Assembly: GCF_017591425.1 (NCBI RefSeq)
Contig: NW_024466599.1
Location: 72,830,501-72,894,500, forward strand
From: Ochotona curzoniae
Lineage: Eukaryota > Chordata > Mammalia > Lagomorpha > Ochotonidae
Direction: 5' to 3'
Length of the DNA: 64,000 nucleotides
The first letter of the stretch is position 1, and every line of letters starts with the position of its first letter. The notes below the pieces were generated by a model. It did not search any database and was not told where the DNA came from. It was given only the letters and a program-made list of their open reading frames with translations. This document shows, piece after piece, positions 1 through 12,600 of the stretch. A program made the translations under genes and the position numbers.

Positions 1-1584
1 CCCAATATCAGGAGTGGCTGTAGTTCCTGAATGACAGATGCCCTCCCCAGGGATTTGCACAGGTCCCAGGACCCTGAAGTGCAAATACCCACACATGCGC
101 ACTCTGATTTGTTTTACCTTGTAGTTGATCAGCTCTGGGCTTCCACACTCCAAGATGAAGGGTTCTATTATTAATTGCTTTTTTTTTTTTCCTTTTTGAA
201 GGTGCTATTGCATGTTTCTTAGAGTCTATTTGTGAGCTTCTCAGAATTGGCTGGTGGCTTAGGGACAATGTTCCAAGGATGGAAGGCAATTGCCTTTGCT
301 AAATAAGACTGCAAGGCTACTCAATGCCAGCAGCACTCACCAGGGGGATGCTCCCGTGAGGACAATAGAGCCGGGTCCTCAGCCTTGGCCTCCTTAGCTT
401 TCACACCAGGACGTTCTTTACTGTGTACACTGTCTTGCTTGTTATAGGATGTTGCGTAGTATTTCCGATCTCTGCTTGTGAGCTATCAAGTGTGAGCGAA
501 GTCACATGTCCAAGAGTGAGGAGAGAACAAGCATTGCCCTTCTCTGAGGACCACAAAGTATTGTGATCGTCTGTTCCCAGCATTTCCCACCCAGGGTCCA
601 AGCTGCCTTTTGGAATTACAATGTCCCTTGGTATCTGTAGGGGGCTGGTTCCAACACCAAAAGCTGTAAATGCCCAATGCCTTTAAATACAATGATATAG
701 CATTTGTATACATAATATGTGTATCTTCTTGTATATTTGAATTATTTCTAAATAATTATTTCTAAATTACTTGTTTGAGTTAATAAAATCTGAATGCTAG
801 GTAAACTAAGAAACAGAGTGATGGAAAGAACAAACAACTTTCCCCACTCAGCACAGCTATGTTTTTCTCGCAAATATTTTCAGTCCACACCTGGTTGAAT
901 CCTCTTATGTGGAAGCTGTGGTTACGGAGTGCTGAGTATATACTCACTGCCTACGTGCCTTGCCTAGTTGTAACTCTAGATCTGAAATATAACAGCAGTG
1001 TTCTGCGACCCTTTTCATGTATAATATTCAAACCAAGAAGCGTCAGGAAGCACTTCTAGGCCCCTCTTGTCTTTAAGGGTTAGTATTCTTGCCTCAGACT
1101 TTGGATCTTCTTAGTTCAGAGTAACAACGATATTCACTGGGGGAAACAAGCTTCAGTGCCCACTGTTCGCTAGGTATTGTTGTGGGAATTCCCAGGTCAG
1201 CCCTAAACTCTTGCCCCTTTAGGCTTTCCTTATCATGGGGGAGGCAGAAGGTAAGAAAAAGAAGTCATCGGGGATGAGGTGCTATGTGGAAGGTCTCTCC
1301 AGGGAGAGTTCATAGTGAAGTTGGTCAGTTGCACGGTCCTTGGTTCATTTTAGATTCCACCAAAGAGCTCAGCTGTGGCTCCAGGAACTAAGGAGATGCC
1401 GTGCAAGGAATGCTTAGCACACAGCCAGGCTTGTGGTCAGGGCTATGTGAGTTTACAAGCTAGTCTTTCTTTCTGTGTCATCCCTTGGTGCCACCGCTGC
1501 TTAACTCAGAATTGGGAGCAAATGGGTTTGCAAGAGGGAAGTAAGAACAGTATCTGTTGCCGTTGCTCTGAGAATGAAGAGAAA

Positions 1585-1650
1585 GAATAACGCCAGTGCT
1601 GGGCAGAGTGCTTGGTGCGTTGTTGGTATTCAGTGAATGTCAGCTGCTCT
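1585..1650 (+). mobile_element. L2 LINE 3' end fragment
   Basis: The text around GCTGGGCAGAGTGCTTGGTG followed by GTATTCAGTGAATGTC resembles the L2 terminus (cctggcacatagtaggcgct, then caataaatg). It is strongly diverged. Confidence 0.45.
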
Positions 1651-1929
1651 TGGGAGGCTCCACCAATTTAGAGCATCAAAAATAAGTTGTCGTCAGGCTC
1701 ACGGAGTCAGTGCAGCTTCTCCCTGGGGAAATGTTCCTGCTCTCTGAAGTGTTTGTGTGTCTGCAGCATCAAACATTTGTCAGAGCTTTTCAGAAAGAGT
1801 GAGGGCTCCAAAAATAAATGTTCCTTAATATTATCAGTATCATCACCATCCTACCACATGATAATTCATAATATACCACCCCCACTGATCAAGATTCCAC
1901 TCCCCATCTAGTGATTCTGGTTAAAAACA

Positions 1930-2440
1930 ATTCAGCAAATATTTGTGGAGCACATACTGTGTGTCCAGTGCTTTTTCTCCAAAAAGGTGAAAAAAATTCC
2001 TAACTTTTTGGGGGACTGATAAGCAAGTGAGGCAAGGCTGACAAAGCAAGCAAACGTATTATATGGCATATTCAATATTGACAAGTGCTCTGGAGAGGAG
2101 TAAAGCAGGAGAAAAGGTTGGACTCTAAGGCCCCAGGGTGACCTGGGTTATACACAATAGTTGTCATATAGTCACAGGGAAAGCAGAGGGCTGAGAAGGT
2201 GGCAGCTGAGTGCAGACCAAAGCAGGTAAGGCAGTGAGCCATGTGAAATACAGAGGCATGTTCCACGCCCAGGGAACCACAAAAGCAAAGACTCAGGGGC
2301 CAGAATATGCCTAATGTGTGGAAAGATAAGAGAGAAAAAATGAGTACAGGTGGAGTCCAGGGAGTGGGAGAAGAGCAGGGGATGTGACCCAGAGGTGGTA
2401 CACACTGGCAGAGGTACAGCTATTGTAGACATGGGGTAAG
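1930..2440 (+). repeat. Ancient interspersed repeat, family not assigned
   Basis: It opens with TTCAGCAAATATTTGTGGAG and CATACTGTGTGTCCAGTGCT and later shows GTGCTCTGGAGAGGAGTAAA, GCAGTGAGCCATGTGAAATA and AAGACTCAGGGGCCAG. These are spaced as in a widespread ancient mammalian repeat (tattgagcacctactatgtg at one end, gccctgaggc at the other). I recognise the pattern but not the family name with certainty. Confidence 0.5.
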
Positions 2441-2454
2441 AGTCCTTTTATCAT

Positions 2455-2696
2455 GATTAATTTAACTATTTGAAAGGTAGAGTTATGCACACACAGAGAA
2501 AGAGAAATAACTTCCATCTGCTGGCTCACTTTTCAAATGGCCACAAAACAGATAGAGCTGGATCCAGCCAAAGGCAGGAGACTGGAATCCCATCCTGGCC
2601 TCCCTATGGAGAGCAGCATTCCATGCACTTGGACCATCTTTAGTTGCTTCCTCAAATGTTAGTAGGGTGCTAGAATGGAACTGGAGAAGCCAGTAG
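2455..2696 (-). mobile_element. Old C-repeat SINE (CSINE), diverged
   Basis: TTTGAAAGGTAGAGTTA, the CACACAGAGAAAGAGA tract and the CCATCTGCTGGCTCACTTTT block are the reverse-complement tail and body of the lagomorph C-repeat. The tRNA-like head is lost or unrecognisable, so the copy is old and probably truncated. Confidence 0.7.
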
Positions 2697-2698
2697 AC

Positions 2699-2766
2699 AA
2701 AAAAAAAAAAAAACAAAAACAAAACCAAAAAAAAAAAAACAACAACAACAAAAAAAACAAAACCCA
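2699..2766. repeat. A-rich / (CAA)n low-complexity tract
   Basis: Runs of A interrupted by single C bases, including three CAA triplets. It directly abuts the old SINE. Reverse-strand frames through it encode poly-Phe and are artefacts. Confidence 0.9.
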
Positions 2767-3307
2767 AGATGGGATGTTAGTGGCATCTTGGACACTGCAA
2801 GGTGTCTCCAAAGCCTGAATCTTAAATGAAATGACAAGGTTGAAAGATTTCCACTTGATTCATATTGCAAAGGGATGTCTCATGTTGACTGCAATGTTAG
2901 AAGTTGAGGAAGGTAAAAATGGGATTGGGGAGCCCATTTAGGAGCTTTTTCAAGTCCAAGTAGACCAAGACTGGAATACTAAGAAGTAAAAGTATGTATA
3001 ATTCTAGAAGAGTTCTATTAAAAATATTTAACAGCAATCAAATGGACATTCCCCCAAACTTTGTATGTCTGGGTGTTTGGGATATTATGTCTTTCCAAAT
3101 ATTCATCCTGGATTCTGGATTTTATGTTTTGTTTTGTTTCATGGTTTTTAAAAACTGTTTGTTGGAAATTGTCCAGAATTTGCAGAAGTAAACAGTCTAA
3201 TAAGCTCATATATTCCCATCACCCACCTTCAATCATTGTCAACATCTTTTCAGAATGTCCATATATGTATTCAAATCTGTACCAAAAATCGAGAAGAAAC
3301 TATTTTA

Positions 3308-3636
3308 TTTTTTTTAAAGATTTATTGTTATTATTTTTTTATTGGAAAGGTGGATATACAGAGAGGAGAGACAGAGAGGAAGATCTTCCGTCCAATGATT
3401 CACTCCCCAAATGAGCACAACGGCCGATACTATGCCGAACCGAAGCCAGGAGCCTCTTCCGGGTCTCCCACGCGGGTGCAGGATCCCAAAGCTTTGGGCC
3501 GTCCTCGACTGCTTTCCCAGGCCACAGGCAGGGAGCTGGAAGGGAAGCAGGGCTGCCGGGATAGAACCTGCGGCCATATGGGATCCCGGGCATGCAAGGC
3601 GAGGACCTTAACCACTTGTGCCACCGCGCCGGGCCC
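3308..3636 (-). mobile_element. Young C-repeat SINE with intact 16-bp target-site duplication
   Basis: Reads from AAAGATTTATTG and the CAGAGAGGAGAGACAGAGAG tract to the tRNA-like head GCCACCGCGCCGGGCCC, so it lies on the - strand. It is flanked by perfect AGAAGAAACTATTTTA copies at 3292-3307 and 3637-3652. It retains many CpG sites, another sign of youth. The C-repeat is a tRNA(Gly)-derived SINE mobilised by L1. Confidence 0.95.
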
Positions 3637-3678
3637 AGAAGAAACTATTTTAAAACAAATACCAAATGATAAAACTTT

Positions 3679-4035
3679 TAAAAAAAGATTTACATATGTA
3701 TTTATTTACTTATTTATTATTGAAAAGGCAAATCTACAGAGTGGAGGAGAGACAGAGAAAGATCTTCCATCCACTGGCACACTCCCCAAATGGTCACAGT
3801 GGCCAGAGCTGAGCCAATCTGAAGCCAAGAGCTAGGAACCAGGAACCGGGAGCTTCTTTCACGTCTCCATGCAGGTACAGGGTCCCGAGGCTTTGGGCCG
3901 TCCTCCACTGCTTTCCCAGGCCACAAGCAGGGAACTGGATCAGAAGAATGAAAGTCAGGCCATGAACCAGCACCCATATGGGATGCCGGAACTGGCAAGG
4001 ATATGATTAGCCAGCTGAGCAGTTGTAATGGCTCC
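3679..4035 (-). mobile_element. C-repeat SINE, intermediate age
   Basis: Starts AAAGATTTACATATG with a TTTATT-rich tail, then CAAATCTACAGAGTGGAGGA, AGATCTTCCATCCACTGGC and GGGTCCCGAGGCTTTGGG, ending near CCAGCTGAGCAGTTGTAATG. It lies about 25 bases beyond the right duplication of the younger copy. Confidence 0.9.
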
Positions 4036-4094
4036 AAATGAAACAACTTCCGTCATAAATATATTAGCACAGGTCTCTAACAGATTCTGATCTA

Positions 4095-5835
4095 CATTGT
4101 TGCATTTTTTAGACTTTTTATTTGGGAATAATTATAGATTTCTTGGAAGTTGCCAAGATAATACAGGTGTCTCCTGTACTCTATCTCACAGGATTCGCTC
4201 AGTGGCTCCCCGTTACTTTCCAACATTACAAAAACTAAACCAGGAAGCCTGAGTGGGCATTTAGACCAGCAGTTAAGTTACCTGTGCTCTCACCGAGGGA
4301 CGGGATCGGTTCCTAGACTTCAGCTGCGGCCCCTAAGAGGCATCAGTGTTAGTTTAACCAAGTTCTTGCCATCCAGCTGAGAAACCTGGGGAGTTTCTGG
4401 CTGCCAGCCTTCTCCTCAGCCCGGGACTGGCTGTCGATAATATTTGAAAAATGAACCAGTGACTAACAGCACCTCTTTCTCCCTCTCAGCTCTCAAATAA
4501 CAAACAAATAAATAAATCCCAGAAAACTGACATCAGTGCAGTAGATGTGTATAGGTCTGTGTCATTTATTTCACAAGTAGGTTAATGGGATGTAAGTTAT
4601 CAAGCCACGGAACTGCTCCATTAACAGAAAGTTCCTACTTGTGTCATCATTTCTAAATCACTAATCTATTCTTATGACTATGATTTTGTCCTTTCTAGGA
4701 GATGATGTATATGGAATCACATTATGTGTGGCCTTTTGCAATCCATCTAACTTGCTGCATGTATTAATATATGTTTTTGTTGTTCTGCGGTTTTACATTT
4801 GCCCATGATAAGGCTTTTGGGTTGTCTCCAGTTAGGGCCATACTGGCCAGTTATATGTGTGTTATTTTTGTGTAGATATAAGTTTTACTTTAGCACGGAT
4901 AAAATCCCAGACGTCATTTACCTGATCACTTTTGAAGTTTTGAGAGTGTTGTGTATATTTTAGGTGTGAATTGCTTATTATTGGTCTACCAACGTTTCCT
5001 GTGATGTAGCTTGTCTTTGCATTACCTATCACATGTATATTTCTTTCAGAATGAAAGTCACAAATTTTGATAAAGTCCCCCTGGCTGATTTTTTTTGCAA
5101 AAACAGATTATTATTTTCGTATCACATGTAAGAACCACCCAGCAATAGTTAAGCTTTAAAGATTTTCTTTCTTGTTTTTTCTAAAAAGTTATATAGTTTC
5201 ATGGCTTACATTTAAATTTATCGCATATCTGAGTTAAGGTTCGAGACGTGAAGCCCATTTTTTGATGATGTGTGTGAAATTTTTTCCAGCACTATTTGTT
5301 GAAGAGACTTTGTTTCCTCTATTAAGTCACTTATAAAATAGTTTAGAATATTTGGATGAAACTGTTTTTGGATCTCGTGTTCAGGTCCAGTGCTCAGTGT
5401 ATCTGCCCTCTCTGCTGGTACCAGTCAATCTTGACTATTGTAGCTGTACTTTTCAGCATTTCTCAGTTATTAATCCATCAATACTGATTTTTTTGAGTTT
5501 TGTAAATATTTTAGAATACTCTTGTCTCTATATCTGCAAAAAATCTATTACTTGAGTTTTGGTAATGATTTTGTTAAACTTGTGTAACCCTTTAAGGAGA
5601 CTCATATCTTTATTGTGTTGAGTCTTCTAATCTGTGTACATAGTATGTCTCTTCATTAAATAACATCTTTTTTTAATTAGCATTCTCTACAACATTCATT
5701 TTGTCAAGTTAGTTAGTTAATTCAATGTTAGCCAACTATAAATGGTATTATATTTTTAACTTTTGTTTTTCTTTTCTTCACTGCTAGACGACAGATATAT
5801 AATATGTCTTTTTAAAATTAAGATTCTCTGTAGAG
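4095..5835 (-). mobile_element. Old L1 (L1M-type) fragment, antisense, interrupted by a SINE
   Basis: The + strand reads as reverse-complemented L1 3' sequence: TTATTTGGGAATAATTATAG, CATTATGTGTGGCCTTTTGC, GGGTTGTCTCCAGTTAGGGC, ATGTAGCTTGTCTTTGCATT, then CAGCACTATTTGTTGAAGAG and TTGACTATTGTAGCTGTACT, which correspond to ORF2 antisense. The element therefore points to the left. It is heavily mutated, has no open ORF2 frame and is split by the SINE at 4238-4517. Confidence 0.85.
4238..4517 (+). mobile_element. Old C-repeat-type SINE nested in the L1
   Basis: GGGCATTTAGACCAGCAGTTAAG is the SINE head and AAATAACAAACAAATAAATAAATC the tail. L1 sequence resumes on both sides (CTAAACCAGGAAG before; CCAGAAAACTGACATC after), so the SINE inserted into the L1. 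Confidence 0.75.
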
Positions 5836-7077
5836 TAGTTTTACGTTTGCCTTTTAATGTATTCTATCTGCTACACACGCTGAGCTACCCTGACAAGGTT
5901 GAAGGGAAGCACGTATTCCTTCTCTCCATGGTTTGTAATGAGTCCTTAATGACACTCACCCCTCGAAACCAGAGTGGAGCAGAGGATCCAGGAGAAGGAG
6001 CCTGAACTTCCATCCCTGCCAGGTGGCAGTGAGGCCATTCCTCATCCCAGCACTGCAGACGTTCTGGTGCCAGACTTTCATCCTTAGGGAGAAATGAGGC
6101 TGTCCCTGCAGGCCAGGCTGGCATCAGAGCAGGACACTGACCAGCCCTGCTGCCTACCATGTCCCCCTTGACACCCTGGTCCCTGCAGTCCTTAGCAGTA
6201 AGTTAATTCGTTTCCAGAGCAAAAGCTATTGTTGTGGAACTTGGAGGGTATTTCCTGTAAGAAAATGTGTTGAGTAGCAAGTGAGGGACTTCTTCCCAAG
6301 ATGTATTGTGTCACTTCTTGTAAATAAGTGAAAATAGCCTCTATTAAACCCTATGCTGAGTACCTACAGGAACACTGCATTTGATCTTCACAACGATTTA
6401 AATTTAAAATGAGTGCTTTTGAAGATTAGTCCTCTCGAGTGAGATCTTAGATGGTTAGCATATACAGCTTGCTATTAAAATAGGAATGTATTGATAATTT
6501 ACTTGCAAAGAAGCAGAAGTGGCTTCTGAGACTATTGGCTCTGCCCTTCTCTGGAGAAACAAATAGAAAACCAAGACTGTTGGCTGAGGGACTCAATTCT
6601 AAAGAACTCACAGAAAATGATTGTCTGATCCATTCAGAGATCCGAATGATTCCCACAGACGTTGCCACCGCATCCCTTCTGCTCAATCCCTAGAAATGGT
6701 TAAGTCAGTGAAGGATGCCAGGAGTGTCTGGAGCAATAGTCAGCAAAGGCTGATTTTGAGCAGCCATGTTCACGTGTCATCCTGCTCATTGTTGATGCTG
6801 AAATTAAGTGAGAATACATTTAGTAGGAGACAAGATACACTGTTTTATTATGTGCACAGAAACAATCACAAAATGTAATTACCCACAAGCCCAACATCAC
6901 TCAGAAACATATGCACCCCCTTTTCCACAGGGGAAGAGGAAAATGAAAATGAGCAATGCAGACAGTTTTTAGGGGAATCCAATGAATTTGGAGGACCATA
7001 TAACCATGTAGGATGACATTGGTTATGCCTGCATATAATGAATTCTCTGTGGAGTAATGACTTCACTGAAGTAGAGG

Positions 7078-7180
7078 CAGTATACTGTGGTAGGACTGTG
7101 TAGGAGTGATCACAGACTCCAGGCTTGCTTTCTTCAAGGTTGGTTTTGTTAGTGACAACCCAGAGACTGGACTAGAGGTT
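7078..7180 (+). mobile_element. MIR SINE 5' fragment
   Basis: AGTATACTGTGGTAGGACTG, AGGAGTGATCACAGACTCCA and GGCTTG follow the MIR start (acagtagcatagtggttaag, then agcacggactctgg). Diverged. Confidence 0.5.
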
Positions 7181-8354
7181 TCCTTCCATAATAGGTCCAG
7201 ACACAAAGACAGCAAAGTAAGGCCTCTTTCAATATCTAACAATCTCTAAGCTTCTCTAATTTGAAATAGTCATTGTGCCATATTTTGGGTTGATAATCTC
7301 CCAAATCCTTTATCCCGAATAAGCCAAGTGCAGAAGTTTGTTTCGGAGTTATGTGTGGTGTGATTGCCTGCCAAGGAGAGCAGCTGAGGGCCAGCTGTGT
7401 TGGCTGTTCTAGTGAAATACTCCTGTTACACTGGCTGGGTTAGCTCTGTTTGCCTGCGTGATTCACTTCCCAACCTACGCAAGTCCTGAATCTGCAACGG
7501 CCAACTCTTTCCCCAAGGCATTTGCTAGCAGACATGGGTCATGACTCACTGGCACCCCTTTTTGTACCCCAGTCATGTCAGATGAGTACTTATCTCTGTG
7601 TGTCTTTATTTTCTTCCTTGAAACTTGTCCTGTTTCCATTCTACTCCTTGAGAAAGTTCTCCTAGCTCATTTCATTTTTTCTGTGAGGGAAGTTTGTGTC
7701 CATGGGTTTTTGTGAGAATTTTTGATGCCTTTGTCTCACGATATTTTACCCTCTAGAGAATAAACATCAAGAAAACTGAACACTTTATCAGAAAGAAAAT
7801 GGACTGTGGTGTGTGATTTTCTGCCTTTTGCTTCATGTATTTTTCTCACTGAAGTACCCCACGCTTGATTAACTGATGCTTTGTACATACTGAAAGCCAA
7901 TTTTCAAGTGTTAATGTATATGTTTTCATAGTTGTTGGGGGGGAGAGCTTACAAAACTTGGACTAAAATGTCCCACTGGAGGATAACCACATTTTTTAAG
8001 GACTGTCCTAACGCGTCTGCAGCCTTCTCCCTCCAGCCCAAGCTTTTCCGTGTCAGTCACTGCCACGCTAGGCTTTGTGTGTGGACCACTCTTCCTTGGT
8101 TTCTGCTGTTGAGCTCTTCTATAGATGCCTCCATTTCCTTCCGACTGTTCAGCTCTCCTCCTTAAGGAACACACCCCAGAACACCGATACCCTAAGATGA
8201 ATCAACTGCTGTTCTTGTGTTCTTGCACAGTACACCAGCTCTGTTCTCTCTTGGGACATGGCTGGCAGTGCATAGGGCGGTAGGTCGCTCCCCTCCAATA
8301 GGCTGCTTTGTGGCGTGCATTTCACATCTTCTATGCCCTGTGATCAATGAGTGC

Positions 8355-8430
8355 TAATTTGGAACAGTTCCTGATACAATGTAGGCTTTATCACTGATAT
8401 CTGAACTTGGGTGAATGAAGGATGAAATTC
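8355..8430 (+). mobile_element. L2 LINE 3' end fragment
   Basis: TTCCTGATACAATGTAGGCT, TTATCACTGATATC and GGGTGAATGAAGGATG resemble the L2 terminus (cctggcacatagtaggtgct, caataaat, gaatgaatga). Confidence 0.45.
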
Positions 8431-8566
8431 AATTTAATTGTTCACCACTTCCCTCATTGGCTGTCTAATGAAGCAAATAGAGTGTTGAAAGTTCAGCTGA
8501 TTTTAGCTCAATAAAATCCCTAACCTAACTTTTTTGATATATATAAAAGAAACTGTTTGGGTTTTT

Positions 8567-8604
8567 TTGTTTTGTTTTGTTTTGTTTTGTTTTGGTATTT
8601 TTTT
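8567..8604 (+). repeat. (TTTTG)n simple repeat
   Basis: About five to seven TTTTG units following a short poly-T run. This is the kind of tract left by an SSR expanding from a poly-T. Confidence 0.85.
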
Positions 8605-9689
8605 GGTCAAATTCTAAAGAAGAAGATACTGACAATACAATAAAAGATCAGGATGCCAGCATAGTCAGGTTCTGGGCAGAGCCCTCTTCAGGGGTGCCAA
8701 GGCCCTGCCTTTTCCTTTGTCATCCATCACACGTCAGGAAGAGAGTGCTTTCTGCTTTCTTCTTCCTATTAAGCCACCAATCCCATCAGGAGGGTCCTGT
8801 CTCATTATCTTATTGGTGCGCATTTCCTTCCCATATTCTAGCTGTTGTGTAGGGGAGAGGAGGAGCTCAACAAATGATTGTTGGGGGGCAACAACAGGGA
8901 CTCCTAAATACTGTCTGTGACAGTCCACAGGCTATTGGTTCTAATGAGCAGAAAGAGAGCATCGCAATGGCCTTAACACCTGAGAGTATCATTCCCTCAC
9001 TGGAAACTGCGATGATTAGTTCAACATTGCTAGAGGATAAGGTAGAAGGACCCACAAGGCATAGGTGGATCCAAACCGATGTCTTTGAAAGGTGTAACAA
9101 GCATAGAGATCAGTGATGGATGGGATTGCTTCGCGACAGCCCTGAGTTAAAACCTTAACCGTGCTATGCACTGGTTGCTGAAGTTTTGAGATGTGGCCCA
9201 CTCTCTCTGAGCCTCATCTATGGAACATGAAATCGACAGCGCTGTGCTAACTGACGCATGAATGTGTGTAAAAGCTGAGCCGCTGTGTGGCGTGGGATTC
9301 CTTCTCAGCCAAAGTGGCAGCCTTCAGAGACCAAGGCTCCAGGGGTTTTCAACCCAGCTGTTAATCAGTCTTCTAGTGGACCTGGGAAAGACAGACCAAT
9401 GCCCACTCCAAGATTCTTCCACAATTGGCCTATTTGAAGTTCTTTAAGGGGCTCTCTCTGCAGGCAGGGATGGGAGTCCCTGACCTGACACCTGACTCTC
9501 CTTCACTGCCATAGCAGAGAGGGCAGGGCTGAGTGCGATGTTGCAGATCAGATCCTGGGGACGCCCTTGGTCTCCACATGGAGCACTTAGTGGCTTCTAT
9601 GCATGGTCTATCTGCTGATTGCTGCTGCTACTCAACCCCAGTCACCTATTGCAGATGCTTCAGTGACAGACTGTTGGTCCCTTTATTTA

Positions 9690-9747
9690 ACCCACAAGAC
9701 ATAAACTAAACTAAAAAGATAAACTAAACATAAACTAAAAAGATAGC
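9690..9747 (+). repeat. Short tandem duplication of AAACTAAAAAGAT-type units
   Basis: The segment repeats ACATAAACTAAA and AAACTAAAAAGATA in alternation, giving a roughly 27-bp unit present about twice. Confidence 0.65.
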
Positions 9748-12059
9748 GTTATCTGCCTTTGCCAATCTGATTCACATGCTGTCTGAGCAGCTCAGCACAC
9801 TGTACAGGATCAGTGCTTGCCCTTCAAGTCCTTGGGTGGGGTGGGGAGGTGGGCAGCCTGGCACTGTGGCTGCCCCTGCAACCAAAGCAAAGAATGGAAA
9901 GACGCAGGAAAAAGCCAGAATTCCAAGTTTGTCGGTTTATTCATTCCCATCTCATGTTGTTTATGCACCATCCTAAAGTTGAAAATCCCTAGTACAGAAT
10001 CTAAATCTGGGACTTTCTGTCCTGCGGCCACCAGCCATAATACCTGTCAAGTTGCAAAATAACTAGCCAGCCCCAGGAACCTCCCCTCCCATGCCGCTAA
10101 TACTCTTTAGCGGGAGTGTGTAAGATATTGAGCATGGATGCCATCTCCAGCCTGGAAGCTCTCTACTCTATGGGAAAACATCTCTCCTTTTTCTTGCTTC
10201 AAGGACTTTCCCAAGGTCATGGCCAGAACTGAAGGTTGGCCCTGCCCTTCTCTCTCTCGGAGCTTTCCCAGGGCTAACCTGGGTTTACAATAGGAAGATA
10301 GATAAAGCACATCAGATCTTTCAGTGTGCTTTTTGTACTGAAGAAAAAAAAAAAAAAACAATGGCCTTTATAGAGCCCTTGGCTGGGCTTGGCGTGCTCC
10401 CAGCTGTGCAGTTCAGATGCGGACATACTGTACAGCCTGTCCCTCCGTGTCATTGCGGGCGGCACTGTATTTTTAGACCTGCCTGAGACTGCCAGCACCA
10501 GCAGCACACAGAGATGAAGGACAGCCGATCTGGTCTGTGTGGCGGTGTGTCTTGCCTAAAGCTACTGCAGCATATGCCGGGGGCCGTCCTTTGCTGTGGA
10601 GGAAGGCGGAGAGGGGTGGTGTGTTTTGTTTTGGCTGTGTTCGAAACTTTTTATAGCATTTCACACTGTGCACTTGAGGATGTGTCGAAACAGAGAATTT
10701 GCTTCCCGAACCAGCGTGGTGGGCATTGGGGAGGAAATATAGCAAGTTTTGAAAAATGAGTCACACTGAGGTTTATCTTTAAGCTGCAAATAAAATATTT
10801 ACATTTGTACATGTATAATAAAAGAACTTATCAAAACACTACGGATTTGGAATTGTGATCATCGGAGTCAGCGTTTTCCTCTGTGCTCTGGTTGAAAGGA
10901 GGTGCGTCCTATATCATTTACAGATTGTGCAAAGACGAGGGGGGATTTGTTCCTAACTTAACTGAACAAGCTGCTCTGGCATGCAAATGAAAACCCCGAA
11001 ACATACCCTTTATTCCTGCTGGTTTCTCACCTCCTGTTATGACAAGCGTATTAACACTTTCATTTCATTTCTAATCACTCCACTTTAACTTGGGCCATGA
11101 TAAGCTCCCACAGGGATTGCTGCAAAATGACCTAACTAGTTTGTCTTGTTCAATTTTTTTTTTTCCCAAGCCATTCTTTCACTGTGACAATGTAGTGACA
11201 AGACAGAGATCCTGATGCCTGTTTAACCGCTATTCCCGGCTCCCACCCTCAGTGGTTCCCCATCACCAGTCTGGAATGGTACCAGCTCTTTGCAATGACA
11301 TCTGAGGCCTTTCCTTTCTTTCCAGTTCATTTCTGGGGAGTCCTTGTCTAGTATCAAGACCCAGCACAGTATGGCTTTTCTCACTGTTCCCCAGCACTGT
11401 GGCAACAGCCTGTCTCTGTGAATCTGTTCAGCATCACACAATTCATGCAGACTTTTACCAAGGCACTCATCACGCAGGGCTAAACGTTTGCTTTTCACCT
11501 GCTGGCGTGAACTTGACAGGGCAAAGACTGCACATTGCATCAGCAGTTTTTGATGCTTTGTATACAGACAGCTGTCAGCATATGCTTGCTAAATTAAATG
11601 GCAAACACCCATTTGCTAAGCCAGCTTGGCAGAGCTGCTCTTAGGGGTCCCTGGTGAGGTCCCAGTTTGAGTTATTGGATGGATAAGAACGGCTTGGAAT
11701 GCAATTATTTTAGACTAATCTGGAGTTAAGATTTCACACTCGTTTTGTCTATCAATCAAATTCATGATGTTTCAGTGAAATTTTATTGTACTCATGTTGG
11801 AACATGAGTTCTTGCAATTATAGTGGGAGTTTCTTTATTCCTAAAATTTACATGAATTTCAGAACAGATGCCTATTCTGCCATTAGTTTCTTGTCTGTGG
11901 TAGTCCATAAACATGCAGCGACAGCACACCACACATGCGCGGACTCCTGTGGGGACACATAGGCTCATTCAAACAGAAACAAATAAAGACACACGTACAC
12001 GCCCAGCTACACATACACATGGGGACTCAAATACAAACACGCAAAGAAACATACCCCAT

Positions 12060-12391
12060 GGGCCCGGCATGGTGGCTTAGTGGCTAAAGTCTTTGCCTTG
12101 AACACGCCCGGGATCCCATATGGGCACCAGTTCTAATCTCGGCAGCCCCACTACCCATCCAGCTCCCTGCCTGTGGCCTGGGAAAGCAGTCAAGGACAGC
12201 CCAAAGCTCTGGGACCCTGCACCTGTGTGGGAGACCCAGAAGAGCTCCTGACTCCTGGCTTCGGATTGGCTCAGCTCCAGCCATTGTGATCATTTGGGGA
12301 GTGAATCATCGGACGGAAGATCTTCCTCACTGTCTCTCCTCCTCTATATGTATATGACTTTGCAATAAAAATAAATAAAGCTTAAAAAAAA
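12060..12391 (+). mobile_element. C-repeat SINE, relatively young, sense orientation
   Basis: Head GGGCCCGGCATGGTGGCTTAGTGG, internal GGCCTGGGAAAGCAGTCAAGG and GGGAGTGAATCATCGGACGG, tail GCAATAAAAATAAATAAAGC with a terminal A run. It is flanked on both sides by CA-rich sequence, which obscures any target-site duplication. Confidence 0.93.
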
Positions 12392-12392
12392 C

Positions 12393-12600
12393 CACAAACA
12401 CACACACATGCACAGACATGCAGACACACAGGCACAGAAATTCCTGTATATACAGAGACATACCACACACACACACACACACACACAGAGCAGCATGGAT
12501 ATGCCTATTCATAGTGACACTCATATACACACATAGGCACGCACAGAGCAACATGTGCTCAAATATGCATACTCTCATGGACACACGCACTTGCACAGAC
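12393..12600 (+). repeat. CA-rich microsatellite region with a pure (CA)n core
   Basis: Imperfect CA-rich sequence with an uninterrupted (AC)n run near 12463-12487. Another imperfect CA-rich stretch lies on the other side of the SINE (11930-12050), so the SINE appears to have landed inside an existing CA-rich tract. Confidence 0.85.

Larger units (their letters stand above)
5836..12059. other. 6.2 kb without recognised genes; sparse old repeats only
   Basis: Apart from the small MIR/L2 relics and simple repeats listed separately, this stretch shows no identifiable element and no protein-like frame. It is unusually poor in C-repeat SINEs for this window. A segment at 10400-10750 has more CpG than its surroundings but no recognisable coding content. 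Confidence 0.6.

Noticed and set aside
3308..3636. tRNA gene in the SINE heads
   Set aside because: The GGTTCTAATCC-like box is the remnant promoter of a tRNA-derived SINE; no cloverleaf is preserved.
3236..3835. 199-codon + strand frame
   Set aside because: It runs through two adjacent C-repeat SINEs; the same peptide pieces recur in other SINE copies.
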